Part shown: in pieces, positions 10,972 through 19,693 of the stretch
Layout: every line of letters starts with the position of its first letter
Position numbering within the stretch: the stretch's first letter is position 1
From: Diadema setosum
Taxonomy: Eukaryota > Echinodermata > Echinoidea > Diadematoida > Diadematidae
Assembly: GCF_964275005.1 (NCBI RefSeq)
Contig: NC_092689.1
Span: 9,381,200-9,445,199, forward strand
Length of the DNA: 64,000 nt
Direction of reading: 5' to 3'
The notes under the pieces: generated by a model
Seen by the model: only the letters and a program-made list of their open reading frames with translations
Database searches by the model: none
What the model was told of the DNA's origin: nothing
Position numbers and translations under genes: made by a program

Positions 10972-13168
10972 CTAATTGAAGAGACTTTTTAAGATTCTGT
11001 AGTTAATGCATTGAGGATTATTATACATAGCAGAGTACCAGTTTTGAGACAAACAATCTTTCAAACGTTGATCAATTGAACATTTTATCCAAGTACTATT
11101 TGTCGTTTCGCATTTAAACCACAAATCTGACATTCCCAACATATCAATGGTAGTTTTTACTTTTTTCAGCCACAAACACTGATATACATTTTCATTATAC
11201 AAAACTTTCAAAACTCTATATATCATCCCCGAAAGTTTGTTTTCTCCAGAGTGTTCTAAATTATTCCAAAAATTGATCATTCTATTGATAATATATTTGT
11301 CAAGACTGTATCTACCTAGTTCGCCTAACACCATACAATTTGCCGTTGACTTATGTAATTTCAAAATCTGTTTACAAAACTTGACATGAAATATTTCGAG
11401 GTCACGTATAACTTCAAACCCCCAGATTTCGCTGCCATAGAGAAGAACTGGAATGACAAGTTGGTCAAATAATTCTAACAGTATATCAATAGGTAGATCC
11501 AATGATTGTGATTTTAATAACAAACTATACATAGCTCTTTTGGCTTGATTCAACTGTTTCATCTGCGCTTTTTTAAATGCATTATTATAATTGAATGTTG
11601 TGCCTAAATATACGTAATCATCTACTACAGATAATTCGCTATTGTTGAAATGAAAGGAAGGTAGTTTCCTAACTTTACCTCTAGAGAAGATAACAGTTTT
11701 TGTCTTGTCTGAATTAACATGTAATGACCAGTTGTAACAATATTCAGATGGTGCATTTAACGCATTCTGCAAGTCACCCGGTGATTTAGCTAGAATCAAG
11801 GTGTCGTCTGCATAGAGTAACGTGAAAAGTTTAATGTACACTTGGATTTCATTTTGTCTGGCATGTGTGTTGAGCTTTTTTGGCATTAAATCCAAGCCAT
11901 GATATTTGCATTTTAGAAAGTTACTGAAATCATTGAGAAAGAGGGCAAACAGCATGGGTGAAAGGTTTTCTCCTTGTCTAACCCCGATATTACATTGAAA
12001 TAGGGAGGACTCTTCGTTATCTTTTATTACACATGATTTTGCCTGGCCATACATGTTATGTATAACTTAAAAAAAATTTTCCATTAATATTTGCATTAAA
12101 AAGTTTCATCCATAGAGCTGATCTATCTACTAAATCAAATGCTTTTTTATAGTCAATAAACGCACAGTATACTCTTTCACCTTCGGCTAGATACAAATCA
12201 ATTATGGAATGTAAAACAATATGGTCCAGAGTTGAATGGCCACTTCTAAAGCCAGCTTGTTCTTCTCCAAGTAAATTATTGTCCTCGAGATAAGACGTTA
12301 ACCTTTTATTCAATATGCTTGTAAAGAGCTTCCCTAGACAACTGAGCAAAGTGATGCCTCGATAGTTATTGGGGTCTTTTGCGTCTCCTTTCTTTTTATA
12401 CAAAGGTCTAGTTAGTCCAATTGTCCAATCAGAAGGAACGACACCACTGTCTAAAACAATATTGAATAGTACGACAATGCATGATAGCAAACGGCCAGAA
12501 GAATTTTTTTCAGAAATTCGTTCAGAATTTGATCAACTCCACAAGCTTTACCATTCTTCAAACGTCTAACTTGCGTGACTAATTCGTCAATATCAATAGG
12601 TTTGTTCAAATCTTCATTTATTGGACTAACTGGAATAGGAGTGTACAAAGGAGATTCTTCGGTGCCCTTAGTCTGACTAAGATTTTTAAAATGCTCTTCA
12701 AGTACGTTAAGATCTATATCAACTTCATTTCTTTTATCATTTAACGAGGTGAGCATATTCCAGTATTCCTTGGGTTGAGTTACTTTAGCATTACGCAATT
12801 TTAAATGTAGGATACTATTGTATTGAGTTTTTGCCTTTCTTAACTCCTTCTTATAAATACGTTTTTGCTTTATCAACTCCTCTGAGATCTGTTTCCTGTT
12901 TAAAGTTTTTTCAGATTTAAGCAAACGTTTCAGGCGAAAATAATTTGAGCGTAACTTTTTACACCTACTATCAAACCATGGTTTAGAATGATTACTTTTG
13001 TATACTTTCTTCTCCTTATTACAATAAGTTTTAACCATACTACAACTTTCCGCTGCGTCTAGATATAGTTGCTGGATAGACGACACTAAATCGTCTAATT
13101 GTTCTTGCGAAATTTCACAAGTAGACATGCTGGTCATTTTTATGTAGAGTTTATCAACGCCATCTAAA
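10972..13168 (-). pseudogene. LINE reverse transcriptase, two frameshifts
   Basis: Three overlapping - strand frames (13137-12451, 12490-12056, 12054-10972) make one reverse transcriptase in domain order. They contain a basic linker (P-W-F-D-S-R-C-K-K-L-R), N-Y-R-G-I-T-L-L-S, E-Q-A-G-F-R-S-G-H-S-T, A-F-I-D-Y-K-K-A-F-D, V-R-Q-G-E-N-L-S-P-M-L-F, L-Y-A-D-D-T-L-I-L (the catalytic Asp pair) and a C-terminal thumb. The first break is in a run of seven T and the second in a run of eight (as read on -), so either mutation or a base-count error in sequencing could explain them. Without those breaks and the MITE the frame would be open from the endonuclease to the stop at 10972. The product copies its own RNA at a nicked target. 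Confidence 0.85.
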
Positions 13169-14339
13169 TTAAAGGTGCATAGTCCCGGTAGTGTAGAGGG
13201 CGCTGTTGATGATACTGCCGATCACCGTTAGCATTGATACGAAGATTACCGAAGTTTAGCTGTCATCAAGAGTAAAGTGCGTAGGTGTTGCTAAGTAACG
13301 TTGCCTTTGTTGCAAAGACGCTTAATCTTTGCTTTGTTGTCTTCTCTGCGCATCGCGCAGTCTGCAGTAATGCCAGGGTGCGTGCATAAGTTTATTATGT
13401 GCTTGTTATTATGACATCACAAAAGAAGTTTGCTAAAGCTGTCATCCCCCTCTGCCGAATCATGAGCCGAACTGTGATCCGACCACTGACTATACAGTTT
13501 GAAAGTTTGAAAGTTTGAAAGTTTGAAAGTTTTTATTTACTCACAACCCAAACTCTGGGTATCGGAGTCCAATAGAAAACATATAGCACATTATAATATC
13601 AATAAATAATAATTGCAAATAACTCTGAAAAGTGTACAAAACAACTATAACAAACAAAATAAGAATGAAATGCGATTGATGAAAAGAAAAAAAAAATGTA
13701 CAGAAATATACAATATATACACGATATATGGTAAAAAAAAAAAAAAAACCAACAAAAAAAAAAGAAAGGAAAATATGACGAGAGAGAGAGAAGGGATATG
13801 GAGGTGAAGAGGGAGAGTGAGAAGGACACAAGACTGGTGAATTAACAAAAGATATACGAGTGACTTTTGGTTCAGGAAAAAAAAGAGAAAAAATAGAAAC
13901 AGAAAAAGAAAAACGCAAAGACATACGGAAATGAATCCATACGCTATTAAAGTGAACAAGAATGAAGGAAATATGGAGACGGGAACGAGAAGAAGAAGAA
14001 GTAGAGAGGGGAAGAAAAAAGGAGGAGAGAATGGAAAGACAAATAAGTTACATATCAATTGTAAAGAAGGCACAGCCTGTAAAAAGGCATGTATAGTATT
14101 TGCAAAAAGGATAAAAAATACTAATAATCTAAACATGTGTCATTATATAATTACAAAACTTGGATAAATTGGAAAGGACTGTTTTCTTTTGACTATTAAA
14201 TAATTGAATCGGACTTCTTCGGACTCGGGAAAGTGGGCCAAAGCGTAAGCGCTAAAGAGGAGTCAATAGCGTAGGTCTCTATAGGAAACTTGCGCCCGCG
14301 TACGCATTTGACTAAAACACCGGGACCATGCACCTTTAA
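13169..14339. mobile_element. TTAA-type MITE (family a, copy 1), itself interrupted
   Basis: The termini are TTAA followed by A-G-G-T-G-C-A-T-A-G-T-C-C-C-G-G-T at the left, and its complement-like C-C-G-G-G-A-C-C-A-T-G-C-A-C-C-T then TTAA at the right. It matches the uninterrupted copy at 37007-37439 in the opposite orientation. It sits inside the LINE between endonuclease and reverse transcriptase. Removing it and one TTAA leaves an open reading frame across the site, so TTAA is the target duplication, as in piggyBac-like elements. Bases 13498-14203 are a secondary insertion. Confidence 0.8.
13498..14203 (-). mobile_element. LINE 3' end inserted in the MITE, with (TTTGAAAG)n tail
   Basis: The MITE sequence stops at 13497 and resumes at about 14204 when compared with the copy at 37007-37439. 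The insert begins with four TTTGAAAG units (a CTTTCAAA tail on the - strand). It continues with a segment resembling the 3' ends at 10172 and 15037 (a T-C-A-C/T-A/G-A/T-C-C-C core and a G-G-G-T-A/G-T block). A-C-T-A-T occurs on both sides and may be the target duplication. The A/G-rich + strand gives long spurious frames. Confidence 0.6.
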
Positions 14340-14735
14340 TGTTGTTCTTAAATTCCTTTGATAAACTTTCTGACCATTTAACTTTAGTCACTGGTTTTGT
14401 TTGACAATCTTTTGTTTCTGTAAATATCATCCCAGAAGCCGAATTTGTATACAACGATAATGTTAGCATAATAGGACTATGTTTGTCAGACAACAGTGGA
14501 TCAAATATGTCAACAGCAAAGTCTTCAAACGTACGCAACAAATCAAATGAAGCCACACAATAATCAATTGTGCTCGAATTCGCACACGTATAATGCCCAT
14601 GTCTATCAGACTTCGACCTTCCGTTGAGAATTACCATTCTAAAACATTTGCACAATTCAATAAGTTGTTTTCCATGATTGTTGATTACTTTGTCCATGTT
14701 ATTCCTATCTGAACATACAACTGTATGCCCATGGC
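14336..14735 (-). pseudogene. LINE endonuclease, C-terminal part
   Basis: The - strand frame contains the end of an apurinic-type endonuclease: a T-V-V-C-S-D-R-N-N segment (compare G-D-F/W-N), then T-I-D-Y-C-V-A-S and, close to the end, D-P-L-L-S-D-K-H-S-P-I-M-L. The S-D-x-x-P block holds the catalytic Asp-His pair. The reading continues into MITE sequence after 14339 and is joined at its N-terminal side to another MITE (14733-14912), so only about 130 residues are genuine LINE coding sequence. Confidence 0.7.
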
Positions 14736-14912
14736 CCCGTTGCAAGAAAGTTGCAATCAATTGCAAATAATTGCTAATTTTGAAACAACCATTCTGATTG
14801 GCTCAGGGTCTGCCCTATCAAGAAGACATGCATGCAACAATGATTTTGATTGGCCAGTGACAATCAGTTGCAAGTTGCGTTTAAACGCAAAGTTTCTAGC
14901 AACGGGGCCTAG
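14733..14912. mobile_element. Short MITE with GGCCCCGTTGC termini
   Basis: The left end G-G-C-C-C-C-G-T-T-G-C-A-A-G-A-A-A is matched at the right by the complement of G-G-C-C-C-C-G-T-T-G-C-T-A-G-A-A-A. The interior is rich in T-T-G-C-A-A. It is about 180 bases long, non-coding, and inserted in the LINE endonuclease. No clear target duplication was found. Confidence 0.6.
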
Positions 14913-14950
14913 ATGTACACAACAACAGTCTTCACAATTTTGATCATACT

Positions 14951-15206
14951 GAGACCTATGACAATGACAATGACAATGACAATGACAATGACAATGACAA
15001 TGGTTTGACAATGACAATGTTTTTTTTTTATTTTCTCATGTCACCCAACGTCAGGGTATTGAAGAAAATTAAAAATAAACACCGTAACAGATAAAATCAG
15101 TTAATTAATACATTAATACATTGTAAATTACATATATATACAGAAAATTGCATATTTACAAAATATACAAAATATACAGAATGGTGCAGGACCCAGAAGA
15201 GAGAAA

Positions 15207-15238
<32 letters not shown>

Positions 15239-15346
15239 AGGAAAGAGAGAAGGAAGACAAACAAAACAGTTTAAAAAAAAGCAGGGTAACAATAACGCAG
15301 ATAAAAGCAATTTCAATAATATAAAACTAAACATTGTAAAAAGCTG
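14951..15346 (-). mobile_element. LINE 3' end with (TTGTCA)n tail and (GA)n tract
   Basis: Seven TGACAA units (14960-15001), with one more after a short break, end a - strand element. Its terminal block (15037 onward) resembles that of the LINE ending at 10165: T-T-C-T-C-A-T-G-T-C-A-C/T-C-C-C-A followed by G-G-G-T-A/G-T-T-G. A GA dinucleotide run lies at 15204-15240. No coding part remains. Confidence 0.55.
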
Positions 15347-16069
15347 TTAAATCCAGGTGATGTGCGTAATACGCTGGAGGACCGCGCGCTGTACAGGATT
15401 AGCGCGCACTTTCCTGTCTTTTCAGTTAAGCGTCCTTGGTATCAACTCGGACTATAACTGTGACCAGCCAGAACGCGAAGCGCTACAGGCCGCTCCCATA
15501 GTACAACGCTGTACAATCCAGAGGGACAACTCGACCCACCATCAAAGCGAGGCCGAGTTGTCCCCGAGTCCGAGTTTAGCCTGACCCCGATCGGGTACTA
15601 GTAAGTTCTGAGACTGTGACTCCGGCGAACCTTTTTGCCTATTATTTCGCATTTTCGTCGTTCACCATCGAATATCTTGTTATTACAGCGTTATTCCACA
15701 CATTTCTTAGGCATACGTGCACATTTGGGAGTGAAATTTGACAACTTTTGCAGCCGTACGAAACTAGTATACGTCCCTACCTTTCCCTCCGGCCGGCCAT
15801 CTTTTCAAGCTATGCTTACAATGGCGGCCCTCTGCATAATCGCTCCGTAATTATAATTGTTGTTGTAATCCCCGCTGCATAGACATGCACACTATATATT
15901 GTATCATTAATTACCTTTTATATCTTTGTTTATGCAAGTCAAACGACTCCGTTTTGAATTCATTCTGTATATTTCCCACATGTTCATGATTGTATGCCTT
16001 CTGTATATTGATTTGCTGATTGATTTATTGATTTGCAGAAAATAAAGTATCTATTATAAACAAACAAAC
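15347..16069. other. Unclassified sequence, possibly a + strand retroelement 3' end
   Basis: It begins with a GC-richer block containing several GCGCGC-like and ACTCGG motifs. It ends in AT-rich sequence with A-A-A-T-A-A-A-G (about 16042) followed by A-A-A-C-A-A-A-C-A-A-A-C, which looks like a polyadenylation signal and a simple tail. No protein domain was recognised in any frame. Confidence 0.3.
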
Positions 16070-16345
16070 TATGTTTTGGCTTTAAACTTTTTGTGAGATA
16101 ACTAGAAATAACTTACGTTAAATGTTAAAGAGCATAATGTATGATTCTAAAAGCAATTCAAGGTTTATTTGATAAAAATCGGTTTTGAAATTGAATGGCT
16201 GAGATATCCAAAAACAAAGTGGTCCTAACGAAAGGTGGATCCCACCTTTTATTTAGACCACCTGTTTCATTTTGTTTTTTATTTTGTTTTATATCTCAGC
16301 CATTCCAAAACCGAGTTTCATCGAGCGTATATACTGTTACTCTGG
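16070..16345. mobile_element. MITE family b, truncated copy
   Basis: It shares the internal blocks of the elements at 33710 and 38512: T-T-T-T-G-T-G-A-G-A-T-A-A-C near the left, a G-G-C-T-G-A-G-A-T-A-T-C block, a central imperfect palindrome (A-A-A-G-G-T-G-G-A-T-C-C-C-A-C-C-T-T-T), and T-C-T-C-A-G-C-C-A-T-T on the far side. The outer terminal repeats are lost. Confidence 0.65.
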
Positions 16346-16659
16346 CGACTTTACAGCACACTCTATTGGCATGATATTTCCATGTTTAATGATCGTCGTG
16401 AAAAGTCAAAAAAATGTGGAAAATTTTATGGAACAGCTGGAATGCTGAAATCAGCAAATAAACTTGACATTAAAATAATCAGTACATACCACTTTATTTC
16501 TTGTTCTATATATCATACATGATGTTTTATCTGCATTTAATTTCAATTTATTGGCTGAAAAACCACAAATAAACGCTGTAGCTCACAACTTTAGATTGCA
16601 CTAATACATTATATATCTTTACATGGAATAAAAAGTGGTATCAATTTCAAATAAAAATC

Positions 16660-16950
16660 AACTCCAAATCCTTTTCTAGCGTGCTGGTAAGTCATTTATG
16701 TAAAGAATAAAAAGAACGGACCTAAGACAGACCCCTGAGGTAAAAATGTCTAAAATGTCTAAAATCACACGGAAGAAGAAAATCCAGTTATGTCACATAT
16801 TGCATACGATTTGAAAAATAACACTTAAACCAATAAACCAATTAAAAACTGTACCTCTTATTCCATGAACCTGGAATTTAGTCACCAGTATTGTGTGGTA
16901 AATATAATCAAATGCTTTCGGCAAATTACAAAATATTCCTACCAGCTGTT
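16660..16950 (-). pseudogene. Decayed LINE reverse transcriptase, downstream half
   Basis: Read on the - strand from 16950: a G-I-F-C-N-L-P-K-A-F-D block, then H-G-I-R-G-T-V-F-N-W-F, then L-P-Q-G-S-V-L-G-P-F-F. A frame change is followed by Y-I-N-D-L and a weak remnant of the F-A-D-D box. These are consecutive reverse-transcriptase motifs of a CR1/L2-type LINE with several frameshifts. The upstream half of the domain lies on the far side of the gypsy element, at about 26080-26510. Confidence 0.65.
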
Positions 16951-17143
16951 ATCATGTGGGCTCACATGCCTACGGGCAATAGTATAAAATGTCTTAACTT
17001 TTGTGTGCCCTAGCCCACATGTTGTCTCCATTTATTTCTTCTTTTTCTTCTTCGTTTTCATTTTGTGTAAAATGTACAGTATAATGTATCCCTTTGCAAT
17101 ATCTATTCTGGTTTTTGTTTCATGCTTGTAATGTCAATGATAT
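16951..17143. other. Spacer between the decayed LINE and the gypsy 3' LTR
   Basis: It starts with T-G-T-G-G-G-C-T-C-A and contains the near-complement A-G-C-C-C-A-C-A about 60 bases later, then pyrimidine-rich and AT-rich sequence. It is not part of the LINE reading and is probably another small insertion. The gypsy LTR begins directly after it. Confidence 0.35.
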
Positions 17144-17568
17144 TGTAACACAACCGGGACCGTTGTGATCGAGGTCGGGACTCTCCTGTCTTGGCATACT
17201 TGAAGAACTCAACTCCCTCTCATACATCACCGCATTCGTACGTAAAATATATCACAAATAAACACACCGGTGATTGAATTGTATATGTCACAAGCACTTT
17301 ACTTGCCTTTATTTTCGGAGAGGGGCGAATAACACATCGGAAAGTATCTCGCGGGGTGGCCCTCGGCCCTTCGCAATCTCACCAACTGCTTGTATACGGA
17401 CGACCCAAACACTGTCCTTACCCGGCCGTGGCTAGAACGCAACTGCCATTTGTCAGTTGCCGTACAGACTCTTATTCATACCGCGTGCTGTAAACGCACG
17501 CCCCGTCCGTACCTATATTCTCTAAGAGAACGTGCGTACACGCACTATCATGACACCACTTTGTTACA
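17144..17568 (-). repeat. 3' LTR of the gypsy element
   Basis: It begins and ends with the short inverted repeat TGTAAC..GTTACA, the usual TG..CA ends. In element orientation an AATAAA lies at 17313-17308. It appears identical to the LTR at 25620-26044. Confidence 0.95.
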
Positions 17569-17583
17569 CTACCCCCCTCTAAA
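17569..17583 (-). promoter_or_regulatory. Polypurine tract of the gypsy element
   Basis: On the - strand A-G-A-G-G-G-G-G-G-T-A-G abuts the 3' LTR. This is the expected position and composition for the primer of plus-strand DNA synthesis. Confidence 0.75.
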
Positions 17584-18530
17584 ACAAGTCAGTCCTCTGA
17601 CGGTGAAATAACAACGATAACAGAAGCGATGGTATGAAACTACTTTCCTGTCAATGAAACAACTTTTATCTGACAGCCTTTGTATCTGGCTTCTTTCTGT
17701 ATAACTATACATAATTCATAACTTCCTCTAAACAAGATGTTATTCTTTCTCCAAAACCAACTCGCTCTTTAACAGTCATTCATTAATGGGACAACACACT
17801 GAGTAAGCCTATACACATCACTTATCTTACTAAGTGCAAAACATTACAAACATCAAAACCACCACCTGATATATGGCTTTCATACCTGTGGCAAAATTTG
17901 GTAATGACTCAGTGTAAAGCCGCATATTCAAATAAGAAGTCAGCTTTTTAAAGCTAAAGAAACAAGATGGAGTTTATAACTTCCTTCTCTATCAACAATT
18001 TCCATCTTACGCCAAACTGCAATGAACAAGAAAACCACTACACAGGAATGTACTTCTTTCCTTGAGAGTCATATTACATGGAATGCATACTCATTAACAG
18101 TTAATAATTACTTATCCCTTGTTTTTTTTTTTTTCAATCAGTACTCTAACTCAAAAAGCTAAAAAAAAAACACTCTTCAATTACAACCCTTTCCTTCAGA
18201 CCTGTAATATCCTGTGATAGAGGGTATCTTAAGACATAACTCTCTGACCTCCAATACTTAACCAGCATAAACATTGCAGTTACAAATAATCAACGTTTTC
18301 AACTTTCCTTGTATCTGATCTCACGACTGAAACAATCCTTATCATTGCTATACTGTCATGATAGAACATGTTATATTGTCTCACTTTGGCCGAGAAAATA
18401 CACAAATTGGAACATACATGTACTTTATTCTCGATTTCGCTACTCCGAAAAGGCTCTTGTGTTCTCTATTCACAAATCATAAGGTTGAGTAAAATTAACT
18501 ACAGCTTTTCAAATTCATAACACGCTGAAC
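17584..18530 (-). other. Non-coding 3' region of the gypsy element
   Basis: About 950 bases of AT-rich sequence between ORF3 and the polypurine tract, with no conserved protein in any frame. Its composition is unlike the GC-richer coding part upstream. Confidence 0.5.
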
Positions 18531-19562
18531 TTAACGGCAGTCCTTTGTCAGGAATCTGGCCTCCAGGTCCACTTCGAAGTCCGTGATGGTTTCCTCTTGG
18601 CAGACGAGGATTCCCTCCTGAAAGGTCTCCCTCTTCACTGTTTGTTTGATGCTTTTCACCCTCCCTTTGCATTCTTCTTCCAGGTCGTCTGTGGTGAGTG
18701 GCACATCTATTTCCCCCCGGTGGACTTTGTGAAGTTTGGTGGTGCCGCTGGTTTGCCGGTTGCCTTCAGCGGAGTTGTGCATAACCATCCTGTACTCCCT
18801 CTCCTTTTCCTCCTGGAATACTTTCATGCCCTGGGCGCCGTACCATGTGTAGGTACTGTTCTCCCTTACTCTAACAGGCAGTCCCATCAACATGTGATGC
18901 GCCTCAAGGCTCCCGATGTCTTTCCCGAGTTGGACACGTCTGATGTCAGTTTGGAGCACAGGAAGCACATCGCCGGGGCCATCTGACTCCGTGGCATCCT
19001 CGGATGTGCTATCCGCCGCCCGTTGTTCCGCCTCTCGTTGCGCCCACATTCCCCTTGCCTTGCCAGAGAGAGGTGTTTTGCCCCCCTCTTCAACATACTG
19101 CCGGGTAATGGGCGACACTCCGATCACAAGCTGGTCTCCACATCCGTCATCCGGGCCGGCATCTCCGGTTTGGTCGACGTTCGAGGGCCGCTCCCTCGTG
19201 CCTGACTCCTCCCGTGTTGGCTTTGGGGTCGCTGTAGACCGACCCAGTCTCTTCTGCTCCCCAGTCTCGCGAGTCTTCTGCAGTGGGCTGCTTCTCCTCC
19301 GCGGACTCCGGCTTCTGGGGGTCCTCCTATGGGGACTTTTCCTATGGGGGCTCCTCCCTCTACCCGTTGGACTCTTCTCTGCTAGCATGTCGCGATGTGT
19401 CTTTTCATGGGCGCGGAGGTTGTCGATCCTTCCATAGCTTCGGTTGCATTCGCGGCACTCAAAACGCCTCGGATGCCTATGCTGACTTTCGATGTGTCTC
19501 TGGAGACTTCGGTGGTGGCCGAAGTACTGTTGGCACGTGTAACACTTGAAGTTTCCACCCAT
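18531..19562 (-). CDS. Gypsy ORF3: C2H2 zinc-finger and Arg/Ser-rich protein in the env position
   Basis: A 343-residue open frame starts 131 bases after the pol stop, on the same strand. It has two C2H2 fingers at the extreme N-terminus: C7-x2-C10-x12-H23-x4-H28, and C36-x2-C39-x12-H52-x3-H56. A strongly basic segment rich in R-S-P and S-P-H-R dipeptides follows (about residues 67-100). The C-terminal two thirds are mixed-charge with no recognised fold. No signal peptide or membrane segment is visible, so it is not an envelope protein. Fingers plus an RS-like region suggest nucleic-acid binding in the nucleus. Its role in the element is unknown; chromatin targeting, RNA handling and transcriptional control are all possible. 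The frame is intact while the flanking DNA has no open frame, which argues that it is maintained. It may be a captured host gene fragment. Confidence 0.8.
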   Translation of the reverse strand: MGGNFKCYTCQQYFGHHRSLQRHIESQHRHPRRFECRECNRSYGRIDNLRAHEKTHRDMLAEKSPTGRGRSPHRKSPHRRTPRSRSPRRRSSPLQKTRETGEQKRLGRSTATPKPTREESGTRERPSNVDQTGDAGPDDGCGDQLVIGVSPITRQYVEEGGKTPLSGKARGMWAQREAEQRAADSTSEDATESDGPGDVLPVLQTDIRRVQLGKDIGSLEAHHMLMGLPVRVRENSTYTWYGAQGMKVFQEEKEREYRMVMHNSAEGNRQTSGTTKLHKVHRGEIDVPLTTDDLEEECKGRVKSIKQTVKRETFQEGILVCQEETITDFEVDLEARFLTKDCR

Positions 19563-19693
19563 AGTGAAACGTGGGAACCTGCATCAAAACAGAAAGAAAG
19601 GACCAAGGCTGGTTCCTTCAATTAAAAAACCCAACCTACGTATTATACTTGTAAGCTAAAAGGAACACAAACATCGCATTTATTCATCACATT

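Larger units (their letters stand above)
10138..14950 (-). mobile_element. Non-LTR retrotransposon (LINE), 5'-truncated, interrupted by two MITEs
   Basis: On the - strand this element has an endonuclease C-terminal part (to 14340), a linker and reverse transcriptase (13168 to 10972), and a 3' UTR (10971 to about 10165). It ends in three copies of a 9-base unit (T-T-A-C-T-G-T-C-A read on -). The coding part is split by a MITE at 13169-14339, and the endonuclease by a second MITE at 14733-14912. Two further frame breaks lie at homopolymers (about 12504-12510 and 12069-12076). The clade is unresolved; the R-Q-G-E-N-L-S-P core differs from the G-V-P-Q-G-S core of the CR1-like LINE at 55535-59541. 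Confidence 0.8.

Noticed and set aside
13541-14136. Long Phe/Leu/Ser-rich - strand ORFs looking like membrane proteins
   Set aside because: Composition artefact of an A/G-rich LINE 3' end; overlapping frames all give similar hydrophobic strings.
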